From positions 1 through 64,000 of the forward strand of contig JASVEC010000088.1 in the NCBI GenBank assembly GCA_030770535.1: 64,000 nucleotides of DNA. Reading direction: 5' to 3'. Within the stretch, counting starts at the first letter, position 1; every line of letters begins with the position of its first letter. Both the position numbers and the translations under genes were made by a program. This DNA comes from Batkoa obscura (lineage: Eukaryota > Entomophthoromycota > Entomophthoromycetes > Entomophthorales > Batkoaceae). Shown piece after piece: positions 11,094 to 24,114 of the stretch. The notes under the pieces were generated by a model that worked only from the letters and a program-made list of their open reading frames with translations, ran no database searches and was not told the origin of the DNA.

Positions 11094-12092
11094 TTACCAC
11101 ACCTTGGCGGCATCTTGAGAAGGATTAGCTAATGACGAATCCTTTTCCTCAATATTTTGCTCCAATCCTTCTCTTAAATCTTCCTTCTTAAGAATGAGTC
11201 GATCTGCAAAGTGGTGGTTGGTATCCCTATGTAAAGCCTCATCAGCTCTTACAGCTAATACTACATCTCTCAATCTAGCATTTGGTTTCAAATGCCAATA
11301 GTCAATGGCAATTACTGGAGCTGGAGAATTTTCAATGTGACCATTGTCAATCTCTTTTAAAAAAGAAGTGTAGGAAATAACCGCTTCTTCTTCAAGATAG
11401 CCCACAACACGATGGGCAGTTTTTGGTGACATTAAATACAAAAGGAAGAAAGCATTATAAAACACCCCTTGTACTGTAGTGACTAAAACTCTTTCAAATA
11501 AATTAGGTTGGGACACCTTCATCCATGTCATTAAATGCATACGTTCGTTTTCAGCTTCATGTAACAAATGACTAATCCAACCACCATCATGTTTTAAGCC
11601 TCTTAAAGACCTCAAGTGTCTTAATGTAGCTGCTACCATACCCGGTACAGCAGCCACGGTTTCTAGCATCACAGCTCGATGTACATATTTTTTACGGAAA
11701 AAGAGATCAGTAGGTAAACGTAATAATTTGACAGTGTTGAAAGCTATTATGTCCCCAAAAGTCTTAGGCTGACGATGGGAAGTGAGGTTGATATCCATTT
11801 TCTCTAACTCTTCCGAGGACATGGAGCGTAAGAATTCATTTCTAATAGGGGCTGGGTGGACTGGGTGTTTTAATTCCCTGGGCATAGTGCCTTGAATATC
11901 TATCTTTTCGGCATTTTCGTTGGAACTCAGAGAAAAGAAAGTAAAGTTACGCTTACCAGTAACATTATGAGAAATATGTGCTGGTAAGAAAGTTAAAGCT
12001 CTATAGGTACCTGGGTTCTGGAAAAGGGTGGTACCAGTTTTAAGTATACTAGTATATAGTATAGGATGAGATAAAATTTTAGTTGTTGACAT
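11094..12092 (-). CDS. AOX1: Mitochondrial alternative oxidase
   Basis: Ubiquinol oxidase of the inner mitochondrial membrane that bypasses complexes III and IV. Single exon, 332 residues. The N-terminus (about 1-60) is rich in Ser/Thr/Arg and lacks early acidic residues, as a mitochondrial presequence would. The di-iron ligands sit in the four family motifs: LET (Glu144), NERMHL (Glu183, His186), LEEEA (Glu235) and RADEALH (Glu285, His288). Length and motif order are normal for fungal AOX. Its presence argues against an anaerobic, mitosome-bearing fungus. The start ATG at 12092 is the first in the frame. Confidence 0.97.
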   Translation of the reverse strand: MSTTKILSHPILYTSILKTGTTLFQNPGTYRALTFLPAHISHNVTGKRNFTFFSLSSNENAEKIDIQGTMPRELKHPVHPAPIRNEFLRSMSSEELEKMDINLTSHRQPKTFGDIIAFNTVKLLRLPTDLFFRKKYVHRAVMLETVAAVPGMVAATLRHLRSLRGLKHDGGWISHLLHEAENERMHLMTWMKVSQPNLFERVLVTTVQGVFYNAFFLLYLMSPKTAHRVVGYLEEEAVISYTSFLKEIDNGHIENSPAPVIAIDYWHLKPNARLRDVVLAVRADEALHRDTNHHFADRLILKKEDLREGLEQNIEEKDSSLANPSQDAAKVW

Positions 12093-14782
12093 ATTGTAAT
12101 CGATATTGATTGATTTAATGATTTGAGTTTGAACTAAAAATCGTTGCTTATATAAGCTAAAAAATCATCTTTGGGCATAAATTATTAGCTTAAAATAAGG
12201 ATTTATTGCTCAAACTTGATTGATATTGTTGTTTAATTACCCTAAAAACTAAGGAATCTTTTTTACTTTCGGTTTATTTCAAGGATGACTCATATAGTTG
12301 GCAACTTTGGGGTTGATTCATTTTTTGGGGAGTTAAGCTTAATTAAAAATGAAATCACAAAAATATTATATTTTAAATAATAAATTAATAATAATATAAA
12401 AATTATATTAAAAATTGCTAAAGAAATATCACATAAAGATATGATTCAATATCGTAGTTAATAAAGCTAATGTGCTATCATATATGGCATAGGCACTGTA
12501 ATATAACACCATGGATCTATATACCATTAATGACTTTTTTCATACGGACCAACTCCCGATCCGCAGCAGTTGAACTCAGCCCCCTAACGAATTAAAAATT
12601 AAGAATTATTTTTAGTTTTTTTATAGCTATTTAAAAATAATGTAAGGAAATATTTAAGCTCAATAAATTCTTATGACAAGCAACAATGTAAAGTTGACTA
12701 ACTTTTGTAAAAATGATCAGATAAATTCCGATGGAATAGCCTTTTAATCTGTAATACGTTATAAGAAATTCAAAATTATCCTTTAATAGGGTTTGTCGGA
12801 CTAAGCGAAAATGAGAGATATTATTATGTAATAATCTTTCTATTGTGTTTACTTTTGTATCTAAAATAAAGACAGGGTTTATTATAAAACAGCTTTGGAA
12901 ACTTTGATTACTATTTAAGTATAGTGTTGTATAGTATGATATTGTATTATTACTCTTGAAAATAGTTTATTTTGCTTCATATTATGCTTTATACCCAAGA
13001 AATTATTAAATAAATAAGAATATGATTAGAGATTTGCTTCCATTTATTAAATAGAATACAAATAAACAATACTTAATTAATAAAAAGATACAGAGCAGAT
13101 GTTTTTTTAATACTACTTATAGTTTTATACTAGTTTCAACAAACTGGTGCGTAAGTTTATTACTCTAAATTTTTACCCATAAAAATTCCATAAAATCTTC
13201 ATCATTAAATCACACTAAATTAGCCTAATTTTTGTGAAATTTGCAAATATTACTCTTATCCATAAATTATTTGAATTGCTATAAATGAATGTAAATGTTT
13301 ATATAACCCTATTTTCCTTTGCTGTTTTACAATAACAAAATTTTATAGTGCCCTTAAATATATTTCATATTTTTATCCTTAGTTCCATTTAAATTAAAGA
13401 ACTATATTCTAGATTATGTTCCTATTGATAGCTACCTAAAAACAAACAACACACAATATTTACACACAAGAAATCTACACAAATTTTATAAAGATTGCTG
13501 TTTTGCTATCTTAATTGATACTATAATAATTTTTGAACAAAACCCTGGTACTCTTTTTATTGATTTTATATTGAAGGGCCAGTGTTCTATATCATGCTCT
13601 TGTGAATAGTCATTTAAGTAAACAACATCTAATATTTGTACACAAAAAATCTACACGAATTCTATAATGTGATTTATTTTGTTAAGTAATCAATTTTATA
13701 TCAATTGTTGAATCATATAATGTGTTGATAGTTATTTTGTATTTTATTTGCTGTTAGTGGTTTCCATTTGTGATATTATTGTTAAATCGATATCAACTTT
13801 TTATATTTCATTGTTAAAACGTCTTCCTATTCACTAAACTTAGTACATTATTTTGTCTTGAGTTCTTTTTAACTAGCTATTAGCATTTATATATGATACA
13901 ACTTTCAGATTTAAATGTATCCAAATGTGCTGATGAAGATAGTTGTTATGATTACAAAACTTATTCGAAGACCTCATTTTAAAAAAATCAAGGCTAAACA
14001 ATGAATATAACAGATTATATTTAATGGAAGTGAATACCAAATCCCAAACAAGAACCATTCTTTGATTAAATTCTAAAATTAAATTTAATTTTAAAAAAAT
14101 CTAAAAATAATCTCAGTTTATGCTTTTTAAGAATTTTTGAAGATCCTTTTTACGCTGTTAGAAACTTACAATAGTTTAACAAATACTACATTATTAAACA
14201 CAATCTCTTGTTACTTTCACGGTATAGTTTAGATAGAAGTAATTTATCATCTAAATCTCATTTAAATCAATATCACAGATATAAATTAAAATTAAATTAA
14301 TTGTTTAAAATAGTGATGAAAATAAAATTAAATGACTATTTAAAATTAAAGCTCATTTTTACGTCATTTTGGTCAAAAATAAACTTTTATATTCTATTGA
14401 AACAGAATGTAATTCTATTTTAAGCTAAGATTAATAAAGTATTAAAAATAACAATTACATACAAATCTGTATAATTACTAACAAAATTCTTTAAAATGTC
14501 CTTTTAGTGGGTCACCTTCTTCAATCCCTACTCCAATGACTAGAAGCTGATTCAAGGATTTATGATTTATTGGCCATAATTTATCCAAGCTAAAACATTA
14601 TACTGGAAGGGCATAATTCCTCAGTTTTTATTAAACTTGATGGAGCGTTTTTTTTAGCCAATTAAATCGTCGATTTTAAATGGTATTATCATAAGAATTG
14701 CTACTTTTTTAAACTAGTGTCAGGGAAGTTTATAAATAAAATTCAAAATTGAAATTAACTTATTTATTTATTTTTATTTGTA
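12093..14782. other. Long intergenic region, nothing identified
   Basis: 2.7 kb between the divergently transcribed AOX and RasGEF genes. A short less AT-rich patch at about 12,530-12,590 (CCCGATCCGCAGCAG) stands out but matches no RNA gene I know. A 61-codon minus-strand frame near 13.9 kb is not supported. Confidence 0.4.
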
Positions 14783-17352
14783 ATGGAAGCTATTCAGAAT
14801 TCTATAGCTTCAGCTGAAGGCTTATCAAGAAGAGGCCAACCTCAAGTACTTTAACCGACAACATATTATATTTTAGATTTTAACTTTATTTTTATCTTAG
14901 AGAGCATTCCGATTATTCCTTGTTACTTTAATTAACTTAACTCATGAGCTTATGAACCTAAGTATTGAATTCCCATTAAACCCAAATAGTAATATCTGTT
15001 TTAAACAATAATAATTTCATAACCTAATTTTAAGTAGATGATAAATTTGAACAAGTAAAAAAATTATTTCAAGATGGAGATTTTTGTTTAAGTCAAGCCC
15101 GTAACCTATGTTTATACTTTGATTGCAACTCATCTCCTCAAGAAAGGCCTTTTTCTATGATGGAAATATCACCCCACTTACCCAGTTCGTATTCTAACCA
15201 TAACTCGCCAATTAAACCGGGCCTTAAACTTGGTCTGCCAAAGATACCGCCAAAATCGCCTTCACGGTTAAAATCAAAAGCTTATGTCAAGCTTTCTTCT
15301 TTAGTCAATGGGAATGAAGAAAACGAAAGGATTCGTGAAGTGCCTAAATTGGACATTATTAATGAAAATCATATGGCTTCATCATTCGATTTAACCAATC
15401 ATACGCTTGAAAGGAAAGGACATTTGGGAGTAATGAGAGTAGAAAGGCTAGGTGTACCTTTAGAGATATCGAAATCAACACCAGCTGATTTCAACTTTAA
15501 TTCGAATCATAAAAACAAGCGACATTCTGGAAATATCAAATTAAGTGATTTTTCACCAAATGAATTGAGAAAAAAATTAGATGCTGCTTTTAATCCATTT
15601 TCAAAAAGAAGTTCACAAATTTCAACAGAAAAAGATACACCTTCTATATCTAGTTTAAAGGATACCTCAAATAGCACAGATAAAGATTCACCATCTAGCT
15701 CAGGCCCACCATCTCCAATAACAAATGGAACACCAACACAAACATTAAAACCATCAAGATTAAGACATCATCGAAGAACAACTTCAGAAGAATCACGTAT
15801 AAGTTTTGCAGAAATTATCAAAACAGCATCATCAGCAATAAACATTGATTTTATGAATGAAAAAAAAGAGAATGAAGCATCTGAAACTGTTTCAAGTCCT
15901 AATTTAGATAATACTCCGTTAAACTTTGAGCTGGACCCAGAGGATTTAGCCCCTGCCAAAATGCTTAATTCAGAAGCTAAAGTAGTAAGACCATTATCTA
16001 TTGATAGTATCACAGCTTTAGGTAGAATACCATTGATACCAAGATCACCTTTGGTTGTAGCTTTACAGAAAGCTACTCGTACATTGAGCCAAGCTAAACA
16101 AGATTTAAAAGAGTTAGCTTATGATCAAAGAAATGGTATGGAGGATTTGGAGAGAATGGATAAATTAAGAGAAACTATTAGTAATTCATCAGCTACTTTT
16201 GAACGTATAAGTAAACTTATTCGTGTTGATAACAGTGCCACATTCACTTTCTTTCCAGCCGCATTAGTAGCATATCAATTGACTCTAATTGAATGGGAAA
16301 TATTTAAAAAGATACCGCCAGAAGCCATTGAATTACATTCATTTAAAAACCCATACCCACAAATATCTATATCAACAGATTTTTTCAATTATCTTACACG
16401 AGTCATTGAGTTATCTATTTTGCAAGCAGGACAAGATCGAGTAGAAATGATCCATTTCTGGATCAAATGTGCCAATAAATTGATGCTATTGTATAATTTT
16501 CAAACCCTTAAGGCAGTTCTTAGTGCTTTAAATACACCACCTATTAAACGTCTTAAACATACGTGGAGTCATGTTTTAAAGAAAGACCATACTTTATTAA
16601 ATTCAATGAATGAATTGATGGGTGAAAGCAATAATTATTATTCATACAGACAACATGTACAAAAATTAGGAGTCAAAGGAAATTATAATGAAGAATATAA
16701 TAAGCCAATTATACCTTATCTTGGAGTATTTTTGATGGATATGACTTATTTAAAAGCAGCAAATAAAGACGATAAGCGTATCCAAGAATTAGTAACTCAA
16801 TTTCAAATATATTTAAATGGACCAGATTATTTATTAACACCACCCCATCGATTTATTAAATCAAGGAGACATCAGAAATCAACGTCATTTTCTTCATTTT
16901 CATTGAATTTTGGCAAAAGCATTCATAACACTCCATCTCAATCCCCTTTACCTTTTTTAAATAGTTTATCAACTGAGTTGGACCAATCCCCTTATCAAAA
17001 GAAACCACTAAAAGATAAAGTCACATTATCTTCATTTCAACAACTTATTACACATTTTTTATTGAATCAAGTATGGGCTAATGAAAAGGTAGTAGACCAA
17101 TTAGCAGCAGATTTAATATCAAATGAACGTAAAGTAACGAAACAGATAAGTAAAAGTCAAACATCCATACCATCTATTAAGATTAAAAGTAGTAATGATA
17201 ATTATGAAAACAAGGTATCGTTTTTACCTTCCCCGGTTACTCCTTCCAATTCAACTACATTACTCTTGGATCCATTTGAATTTGAAATACCAGATATTGA
17301 AAAAACTTTATTAGCAGACCCTATCCTTTCGGAAGATTCTTCTTCTTTGTAA
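14783..17352 (+). CDS. Ras guanine-nucleotide exchange factor with MIT-like N-terminus
   Basis: Activator of a Ras-type GTPase. Exons are 14783-14845, 14901-14988 and 15035-17352. Introns are 55 and 46 nt, with GT-AG ends and a CTAAT branch-like site in the second. The spliced product has 822 residues. Residues 1-90 (MEAIQNSIASAEGLSRRG, then RAFRLFLVTLINLTHEL and DDKFEQVKKLF..A) look like a helical MIT-type module. About 100-440 is Ser/Pro-rich and disordered. About 450-655 matches the CDC25-homology RasGEF fold (for example LVAYQLTLIEWEIF, RVEMIHFWIKCANKLMLLYN and IPYLGVFLMDMTYL). The remaining tail is Ser-rich. The last exon is open from its own in-frame ATG at 15157, but the spliced upstream exons join in frame and extend it, so I place the start at 14783. 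The Ras partner is unknown. Confidence 0.88.
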
Positions 17353-17558
17353 TCACTCTCTTTGTTTTTTTATTTAATAGTTTAAGTTGTTATTTTATCT
17401 TTTAATTTATTATTTAATAAAAAATCGTATTAAGCAATAATAGAAGTATGATTTAATGTATAATGTGCGATAATAATGCACAAAGCACTATAACGAATAG
17501 TGTATATTGTATAATAATAGAAATAGATCATAAGTACATATAGTATGTCAATTATATA

Positions 17559-17658
17559 TGGGGATGCATTTTTTCGTTTAAGAATTTTACTAACAATCTT
17601 TCCACTCAAATAGTGCTTAAAAATGAAAAAAGTAATGAAGACAAAAAAAACATTACCA
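17559..17658 (+). mobile_element. MITE copy (TGGGGATGT family)
   Basis: 100 bp, left end TGGGGATGC, right end CATTACCA, TA on both sides. It sits in the 410-bp gap between the convergent RasGEF and OAT genes, where it would lie in or near both 3' regions. Confidence 0.8.
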
Positions 17659-17762
17659 TATATTAAAAAAGTAATAGATTATAACATTATAGTTTATTTA
17701 AATCATAGTTATTTTTGATTATTATAACCAAGAACAATATTTATTCTATAGTTTAAAAATAA

Positions 17763-19171
17763 TTACATAGGGAAATTGGGTAGCTCTTTGATTGCCCTAT
17801 TGATAATATCAACACCTTGTTCAGTTTGTTGTTTAGTAATAGTAAGTGGTGGAGCTAATCTAATAATATTGTTATGAGTAGGTTTAGCAAGTAACCCAAG
17901 TTCTTTCATAATAAGGCAAAGATGCCATGCTGAACGACCATTGGTATAATTTTCATCTACTACAATAGCATTTAATAATCCTCTACCACGTACTTCACTT
18001 ATAACATTAGAGCCAATACCCTTCAATTGATTACGGAAAAGTTCTCCCATGATTCTTGAGTTTTCTACTAAGCCTTCTTCTTGAATTACTTCAAGTGCAG
18101 CCATAGCTACAGCCGAGCCTAATGGATTACCACCATAAGTAGATCCATGCTCACCAGGTTGGATACATAGCATAACATCTTTATCAGCTAAAACAGCTGA
18201 GACTGGATAAACACCACCAGATAAAGCTTTACCAAGGATAATAATATCTGGACGTACACCTACATGCTCTACTGCTAACATCTTACCAGTTCTAGCTAAA
18301 CCGGTTTGTACTTCATCACCAATAAATAAAACATTATGCTGTTTACAAAGTTCATAAGCCCTTTGTACAAAAGCATCATTAGGAATCTTGATACCAGCTT
18401 CTCCTTGGATTGGTTCCATTAAAAACCCAGCCATGTTGGCTCCATTGGCTTCAAAGATCTCTTCTAAAGTTTGAATGTCATCCATATATAATACTTTACC
18501 ACTTTTTGGGCAAACTGGTCCAACGTTTGGCAAAAATGGACCAAAGTTAGTAGTAGCGGTATTGTCAGTAGACATTGAAATAATACCCATTGTTCTACCG
18601 TGGAAGTTATCGGCTAAGGAAACAATGACAGCTTCTCCTTGTTTAATACCTTTCTTTTCATAACCCCATTTACGTGCTAATTTAAGAGCAGTTTCAACAG
18701 CTTCAGCACCAGTGTTCATAGGTAATACCATATCGTATTTTAACAATTTGGTAATGTATTCTGCAAATTCACCAAATTTGTCATTATAAAAAGCTCTAGA
18801 ACTTAAAGTTAATTTTTGACTTTGTTGTATTAAAGCTTCAATGATCTTAGGGTGACAGTGACCTTAATATTAATTAATACTAATTATCAATGTTCATTAA
18901 ATTGATTCTTACCTTGATTCACGGCTGAATAAGCTGATAAAAAATCTAAGTACTTTTTACCTTCTGGGTCCCACACGTGTACACCTTCTCCTTTAGAAAA
19001 TACTACAGGTAATGGATGGTAGTTATGAGCTCCATATTGATGCTCCAAATCAATTAATCTTTGAGATTGGGAAACTTCTTGTCCTAGGGCTTGTTTTTGA
19101 GCTAAGCTACTGCCATTTCTTACTTGGTTAGCGAGTCTTTGGATTACTTTAGTTGTTCTAGTTGAATTCAT
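17763..19171 (-). CDS. OAT: Ornithine aminotransferase
   Basis: PLP enzyme converting ornithine and 2-oxoglutarate to glutamate semialdehyde and glutamate (arginine/proline metabolism). Exons are 18913-19171 and 17763-18862, separated by a 50-nt intron (donor GTAAG, acceptor TTAAG). The spliced product has 452 residues. Visible motifs are [31 protein letters not shown] (cofactor Asp269), LGKALSGG (PLP lysine, Lys298) and [10 protein letters not shown]. The junction codes AVNQG-HCHPKI, as in the family. The first ~40 residues are basic and Ser/Thr-rich and could be a mitochondrial leader, though the yeast enzyme (CAR2) is cytosolic, so location is uncertain. Confidence 0.96.
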
Positions 19172-20298
19172 TTTTAATCTTTAAAAAATTAAAAAGGGTT
19201 TGATTTTATTTTATATTTATGTTAGTTGATTTCATTTTTTAAGCGTTATATTCTTAAGTTGGATGGAATAGAGCCTCATTATTATGGAAGAAAACAAGTT
19301 TCATTGGCTATTTAAGGGATAGCATAAGATTTAACGCAGGGAGCAATTTTAATTTATAAAACTTAATCAATCAACCCAGCAAATTTATTGGTTGGTTAAG
19401 TGTCAAATTTATAGAAAATTTATAAACCTTCATCAACTTGACCTAAGTTTAATTTCATTTGAAAGATTAATTTCAAAATTCGATTTAAATTTAATTTTCA
19501 TTTCCAAAATTATAATAAAAGCATCAATTTCCTTCCAAAAAACAGAAGTTCACCTTAGAATTTCTATCTCATGCTAATTCGTTATTCTTGAAGCTTTCTT
19601 TATTATATAAGTAGTATGTCATTTTTGTACATTCTAGTATTTCTTTAAAATATTCACAAATAAAATAATGAAATCATAACCCATGATTTTATCATTGATT
19701 CTATTGTATAGGATTTACTAAGTTTATTATCGATTCAATAATACATGATAATATTCAATATTAATTTATTTTATTATGTTATCATACTTCATACAATCTT
19801 TAAGTAAAACTTAATAATTAAATTGAGTTGTTGATATTTCAAATGAATGTCCATGTCGAGATAATAGTTAAAGTACTCTAAAACAGTTTAAATCAACTCT
19901 TTTCATTAATATTACCAATATGATTTAAATATAAATATTATATTTGTTACAGCCAAACAAATTGACTGCCAACTGATTAGCAATAAAAGACGGGATCATA
20001 TAGCTATGCTTAAATTAGATGAACAAGATTTATTTCTTAATTTGAATTAAACATTATTTTACACTTAAATAAGTCATAATATTACTTGATTTGTTTTAAA
20101 CACAAGTCAGATTTCCATAGCTACATTGAGATTGAATCGTCAATAGCTTTAAAAGTTACTAGTTCTGTTAATAGTTTATTTTTTGATGTAAAAAATTTAT
20201 TGTTCCAAAAATTTAATTGAAAGCGAATTAAATTGTTAGTTTAAAAAATACTATTTATAGTTTTTAAACTACTAAAAAAAGTAACTAAAATCAAATAT
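19172..20298. other. Intergenic, nothing identified
   Basis: Promoter side of OAT and upstream of tRNA-Ile. AT-rich, with no supported feature. Confidence 0.4.
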
Positions 20299-20371
20299 GC
20301 TCCGTTAGCTCAGTTGGCAGAGCGTGGTGCTAATAACGCTAAGGTCATAGGTTCAAGCCCTATACGGAGCA
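20299..20371 (+). tRNA. tRNA-Ile (anticodon AAT)
   Basis: The 7-bp acceptor stem GCTCCGT/ACGGAGC closes a full cloverleaf. The D arm is TAGCTCAGTTGGCAGAGC, the anticodon loop is CTAATAA and the T arm is GGTTCAAGCCC (box B). Discriminator A; no CCA encoded and no intron. It lies 99 bp upstream of the Dr1 ATG on the same strand. Confidence 0.96.
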
Positions 20372-20376
20372 ATTAA

Positions 20377-20389
20377 TTTTGTTATTTTT
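20377..20389 (+). terminator. Pol III terminator of tRNA-Ile
   Basis: A T4 followed by a T5 run starting six bases after the tRNA 3' end, the usual RNA polymerase III stop. Confidence 0.7.
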
Positions 20390-20470
20390 AGCTCTTTTAG
20401 GAAGAAAACTTAAATTTGATTTGCTCACTTAAAAGTCGCTCTTTGAAAATTAAATTATTTTTTATCCAAA

Positions 20471-21162
20471 ATGTCAGACCGAGAAATCAATGATGATGAG
20501 TTGACACTACCAAAAAGTACTTTATTTTAAGATGATAAAAAGGAATTGATTAATGAATTATAGCCACGGTACATAAGTTGATAACGGAGGTTTTACCAAA
20601 GGAGATAGCGTGCTCAAAAGAAACGAGAGATCTATTGGTGGAGTGTTGTGTAGGTAAGGAAGTATTTTTTTGTGAGAATCGGTTTATTCTTTTAAGAGTT
20701 CATACATTTGCTTGCTTCTGAGGCCAATGATGTATGTGAAAAACAGTTGAAAAAGACCATCTCTGCTGAACATGTGATTGCCGCTTTACAAGTAAATAAT
20801 GGATTTATTTAAATATTTAAATTTAAAATTTCATTCAGGGTTTAGGATTTGACGAGTATGTACCACACATTCAAGAAGTATTTTTAGACCATAAAGCGAC
20901 TTTAAAAGTAATAAGACTAAGATAAATTTACTTTCAATTAAATAATTATAAAAAATAGATCAGAGATAGAAAAAGTTCGAGGTTAGAAAACTCAGGATTT
21001 ACTGAAGAAGAGTTGCTACGCAGTCAAGAACTTTTGTTTGCTAAAGCTAGACAAAGATACCAAGAACAAAGTTTTAATGTTAACTTAAATGCTCAGACTC
21101 AACAGCAACAAAATCAAGATGATGATAGTAATAATAACTTGCCTCCCCCTCAAGGCCTTTAA
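20471..21162 (+). CDS. DR1: Negative cofactor 2 beta (Dr1), histone-fold TBP regulator
   Basis: Forms NC2 with the Drap1/Bur6 partner and binds TBP-DNA to block TFIIA/TFIIB. Five exons: 20471-20516, 20564-20653, 20697-20791, 20839-20907 and 20959-21162. The four introns are 43-51 nt with GT-AG ends. The spliced frame gives 167 residues. It begins MSDREINDDELTLPK, continues with the H2B-like fold (LITEVLPKEIA, then EFIHLLASEANDVC, KKTISAEHVIAAL, GLGFDEYV) and has the diagnostic SSRLENSGFTEEELLRSQELLFAKARQ tail segment, which I recognise from human DR1. It ends in a Gln/Asp/Asn-rich stretch. Every exon is too short to appear as a long open frame. Confidence 0.95.
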
Positions 21163-21695
21163 TGGTATTAAATGGGTAGAAGAGGATAGAATATATTTAT
21201 GTTATTTTGATAATATTTAGCTCTTTTTATTTTTTTACCTAGCTTCTTTTTGGTTTTTTTGATTTCATATTTTATAAAAGGTTAGTCTCTATCTAAAGAC
21301 TATAAAAGTACCAGATATGATTATTAAAATATGACATAAATATATGGTTTTTAAAAATTACTTATTTAGTTGAATGATCTTTTAATATCTTTTACTCCTT
21401 ATTACACATAACTAATTTGGTATAAATATTTGTATAAGTAATGATAAAATAATAATTATCTTAGATAAAAATTCAGATTAACCGAAAAGTATATAAAACA
21501 GCACTAAAACGGATATGATTGGCTATTTAGTATTTTAGATTGATCATTAAAGATAAGATTTCAATAAAATTTTAGTTTATTTTTTAAAATGAACACAATT
21601 ACTAGAAAAGTCTTGTTAAATGGCATCAGTAAAAGTAACTATTACAACAAGATAATACACTATAAACTAATAACCCATTAGATAAAGGCTTCAAA
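21163..21695. other. Intergenic between Dr1 and SDHC
   Basis: 530 bp holding the Dr1 3' end and SDHC promoter. No clear TATA box or repeat seen. Confidence 0.4.
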
Positions 21696-22269
21696 ATGTT
21701 AAGCCAAACTAGTCAGTTCACTAGCACTAGGTAAATAATAAATGTAATTAAAATAAGACTTTTTGATGCGCTTTAAAGGACAACCAATAACATTTTAGAA
21801 CAAATACAAAAAACAAAAAGTATGAGACCACGCTCACCTTTTTACATCTATCAACCACAGTTAACTTCTGGGCTTTCAATTTTAAGTCGTATAACTGGTG
21901 TTGCTATAGGTATAGGTAGATTCAGTTTGAAGCTTTTTAAAAATCATTGTTAACAATAAAGGTTTTTATGGTGTTACTATTGCTTACCCAGCCTTTGGAT
22001 TAACTTCCGAAGTATCTGTTCAACATTTAGAAGCTATTCCAAGTTCAGTAAAAACAGCTGCTAAGTTTATCATCGCTTTCCCATTCATGTTTCATAATTT
22101 TAATGGAATCCGTCATTTAGTAAGCTTAAAGTAATGATTTTTGCTACTATTTATTAATTTGTAGGTATGGGATACTGCTTCTAGTCTTACTGTTAAAGGA
22201 GTTTATACTTCAGGCTATTTGGTTATTGGTGCTTCAGTTTTATCTTCTATCGGCTTAGCTTCTGTATAA
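21696..22269 (+). CDS. SDHC: Succinate dehydrogenase cytochrome b subunit (SDHC/Sdh3)
   Basis: Membrane anchor of respiratory complex II. Four exons: 21696-21730, 21779-21915, 21962-22119 and 22165-22269, with introns of 45-48 nt. The spliced product has 144 residues. Family landmarks are RPRSPFYIYQPQLTSGLSI, SRITGVAIG (quinone-site region), the heme histidine and NGIRHL signature in FHNFNGIRHLVWD, and three hydrophobic helices. At the second exon-intron border, two donors six bases apart are possible. I chose the downstream one because RITG-VAIGIG-FY keeps the family spacing. The protein is shorter than most fungal homologues and its presequence is short. Confidence 0.9.
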
Positions 22270-22488
22270 AGTACAAGTATTGTTTAATATTAAATTTTAT
22301 CTTTATTTAGAGTAGCAGAAATATACAAATATAGGTATAATATAATAACGAAATTAAAATGACATTTAGTTTTTTTTAGTTTTTTTAATAAAAGTTAATA
22401 TTAATTTTTGGCTATATTTAGCATAAACCCTTAATATGTTAGTAAGCATGTGCTTATTTTTATAGTATAGCCATTGTGAATATAAATA

Positions 22489-22587
22489 TGGAGATGCATT
22501 TCTTTGTTTAAGAATTTCACTAGCAATCTTTTTGCTCAAATAGTGCTTAAGAATGGAAAAAGTGATGAAACTAAAAAAACATCCCCA
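22489..22587 (+). mobile_element. MITE copy (TGGGGATGT family)
   Basis: 99 bp, left end TGGAGATGC, right end ACATCCCCA, TA flanks. It lies about 220 bp past the SDHC stop. Confidence 0.8.
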
Positions 22588-24114
22588 TATAACAAAATGA
22601 ATTCTTAATAATAATTTTAATGCTTAACTGACCATTTTCATATTAAAATTAGAAGATGTAAAGTATTATTCATTATTAAATCCTATTGTATAACACAAGT
22701 ACAGGATTTGACTTCTTACAGAAAACATTGAGCTATGGTATTAACTAAACAATAGCTAGGATGGGATAGCGTTAATTAATATTTTTAAAGAAATTAAATA
22801 TTATAAAGTTTTGTATTTTCCCTAATAGTTGTATAGTATAGAAAGTAGTAAAACAATAATGATAATAAAAGTATATAGCATAAACTATAAATCTTTCGTA
22901 ATATTAGTTTATAAATTTCAATAATTTATTAATACAAACAAATTATAAAATAGTAATCTAAAGTAGTTATAAATTTATTTGACTTTTTAATCTTGATTTT
23001 ATAATGAATGTATTATGTTGATAAAATTAATGAAAAGTTATAACAAAAATATAGTACATTGTTATTAAAAATGACTAAATTTATAATCACATTTTAAAAC
23101 ATTTTATGAAAGTTTGTTTGAATCTTATTAGTAAAAGTTATTAGAAGTTAAATTGGATAGTAATTAGCTAATTCCTTTCAAAGTGAACTTTATAGAATTT
23201 AATGAATAAAATCAAATTATTCACTGTAAACCCAAAAAACCGAAATTCAGTAAAATTCAGTAATTTTTTAATACTAAAAATCAATTGAATAGTTCTTATA
23301 TGGTAACTATATTAATAGCTTAATTATATAAATTAGCATGTTGATCTTTTTGCGATCTATTGTAACGTTTGTAGTCAAATCTTTATTTCACTTTAACATA
23401 AACTGTACATTAGTATGTAAATAAATCAATTTAATATACTATTTACTTTTTAGTCTAAATTCTTTGACACTATACTATTATAGACTTTATGCTAAAACAT
23501 AATATAGTTTTAAATACTTGAATTGATATATTTAAAAGTAATCTAGTTTTGTAGTATAAAGATTGAATACTCCGAATTGTAAGCTTAGTTCAAAAGGAAT
23601 GTTTCAAAAAAAGCATTATGTTCTTTATATTATATTACTATTCGTCTTTTTTTGTTTAAATATTATATTTATATTATAAAATCACATGCTCAAAAAAGTA
23701 AAGTAGAATAAACTAAACCAATAAAATCTATAGCTGCCACTTTGATTTTACAGTTCGATTTTACTAAATTAATTAATAAGTGACATTTAATTCTAATTGA
23801 GGTAACATGTATTGGATGAGATCATTTTTATTATTGTATAAATTGGTAGCTTGTTATGAACCTCTATATAGCTCAACTACAAATATCCGCAAAGTCTGAG
23901 GGCAGCTCTGACTTTCAGGATGAGCCGAGAATTACTAACATTTATTTTAAAGACTTAAAAAGTCATATTTGACATTAAGATCTGAGCTATGCTTAAACAT
24001 TATTTGCTATCTAGATCTCAGCCAATGAAGAACCAGTACCAAGTTTACCAGCTATAAAGCTCAAAAATTAATTTTGTTTTGGTTTATTTATTTTTATCAT
24101 TACTAACTAAAAGA
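22588..24114. other. Intergenic, nothing identified
   Basis: 1.5 kb of AT-rich sequence upstream of the zinc-cluster gene. A less AT-rich patch at about 23,885-23,940 could be regulatory or a small RNA, but I see no known motif set. Confidence 0.35.

Noticed and set aside
12530-12590. Less AT-rich patch considered as a small RNA gene
   Set aside because: Does not match tRNA, U6, 5S or a clear box C/D or H/ACA pattern.
13873-14058. 61-codon minus-strand frame near the RasGEF gene
   Set aside because: No start context, motif or splicing partner.
23885-23950. CTGA/GATGA-containing patch considered as a C/D snoRNA
   Set aside because: Box order and terminal stem are not convincing; could be promoter sequence.
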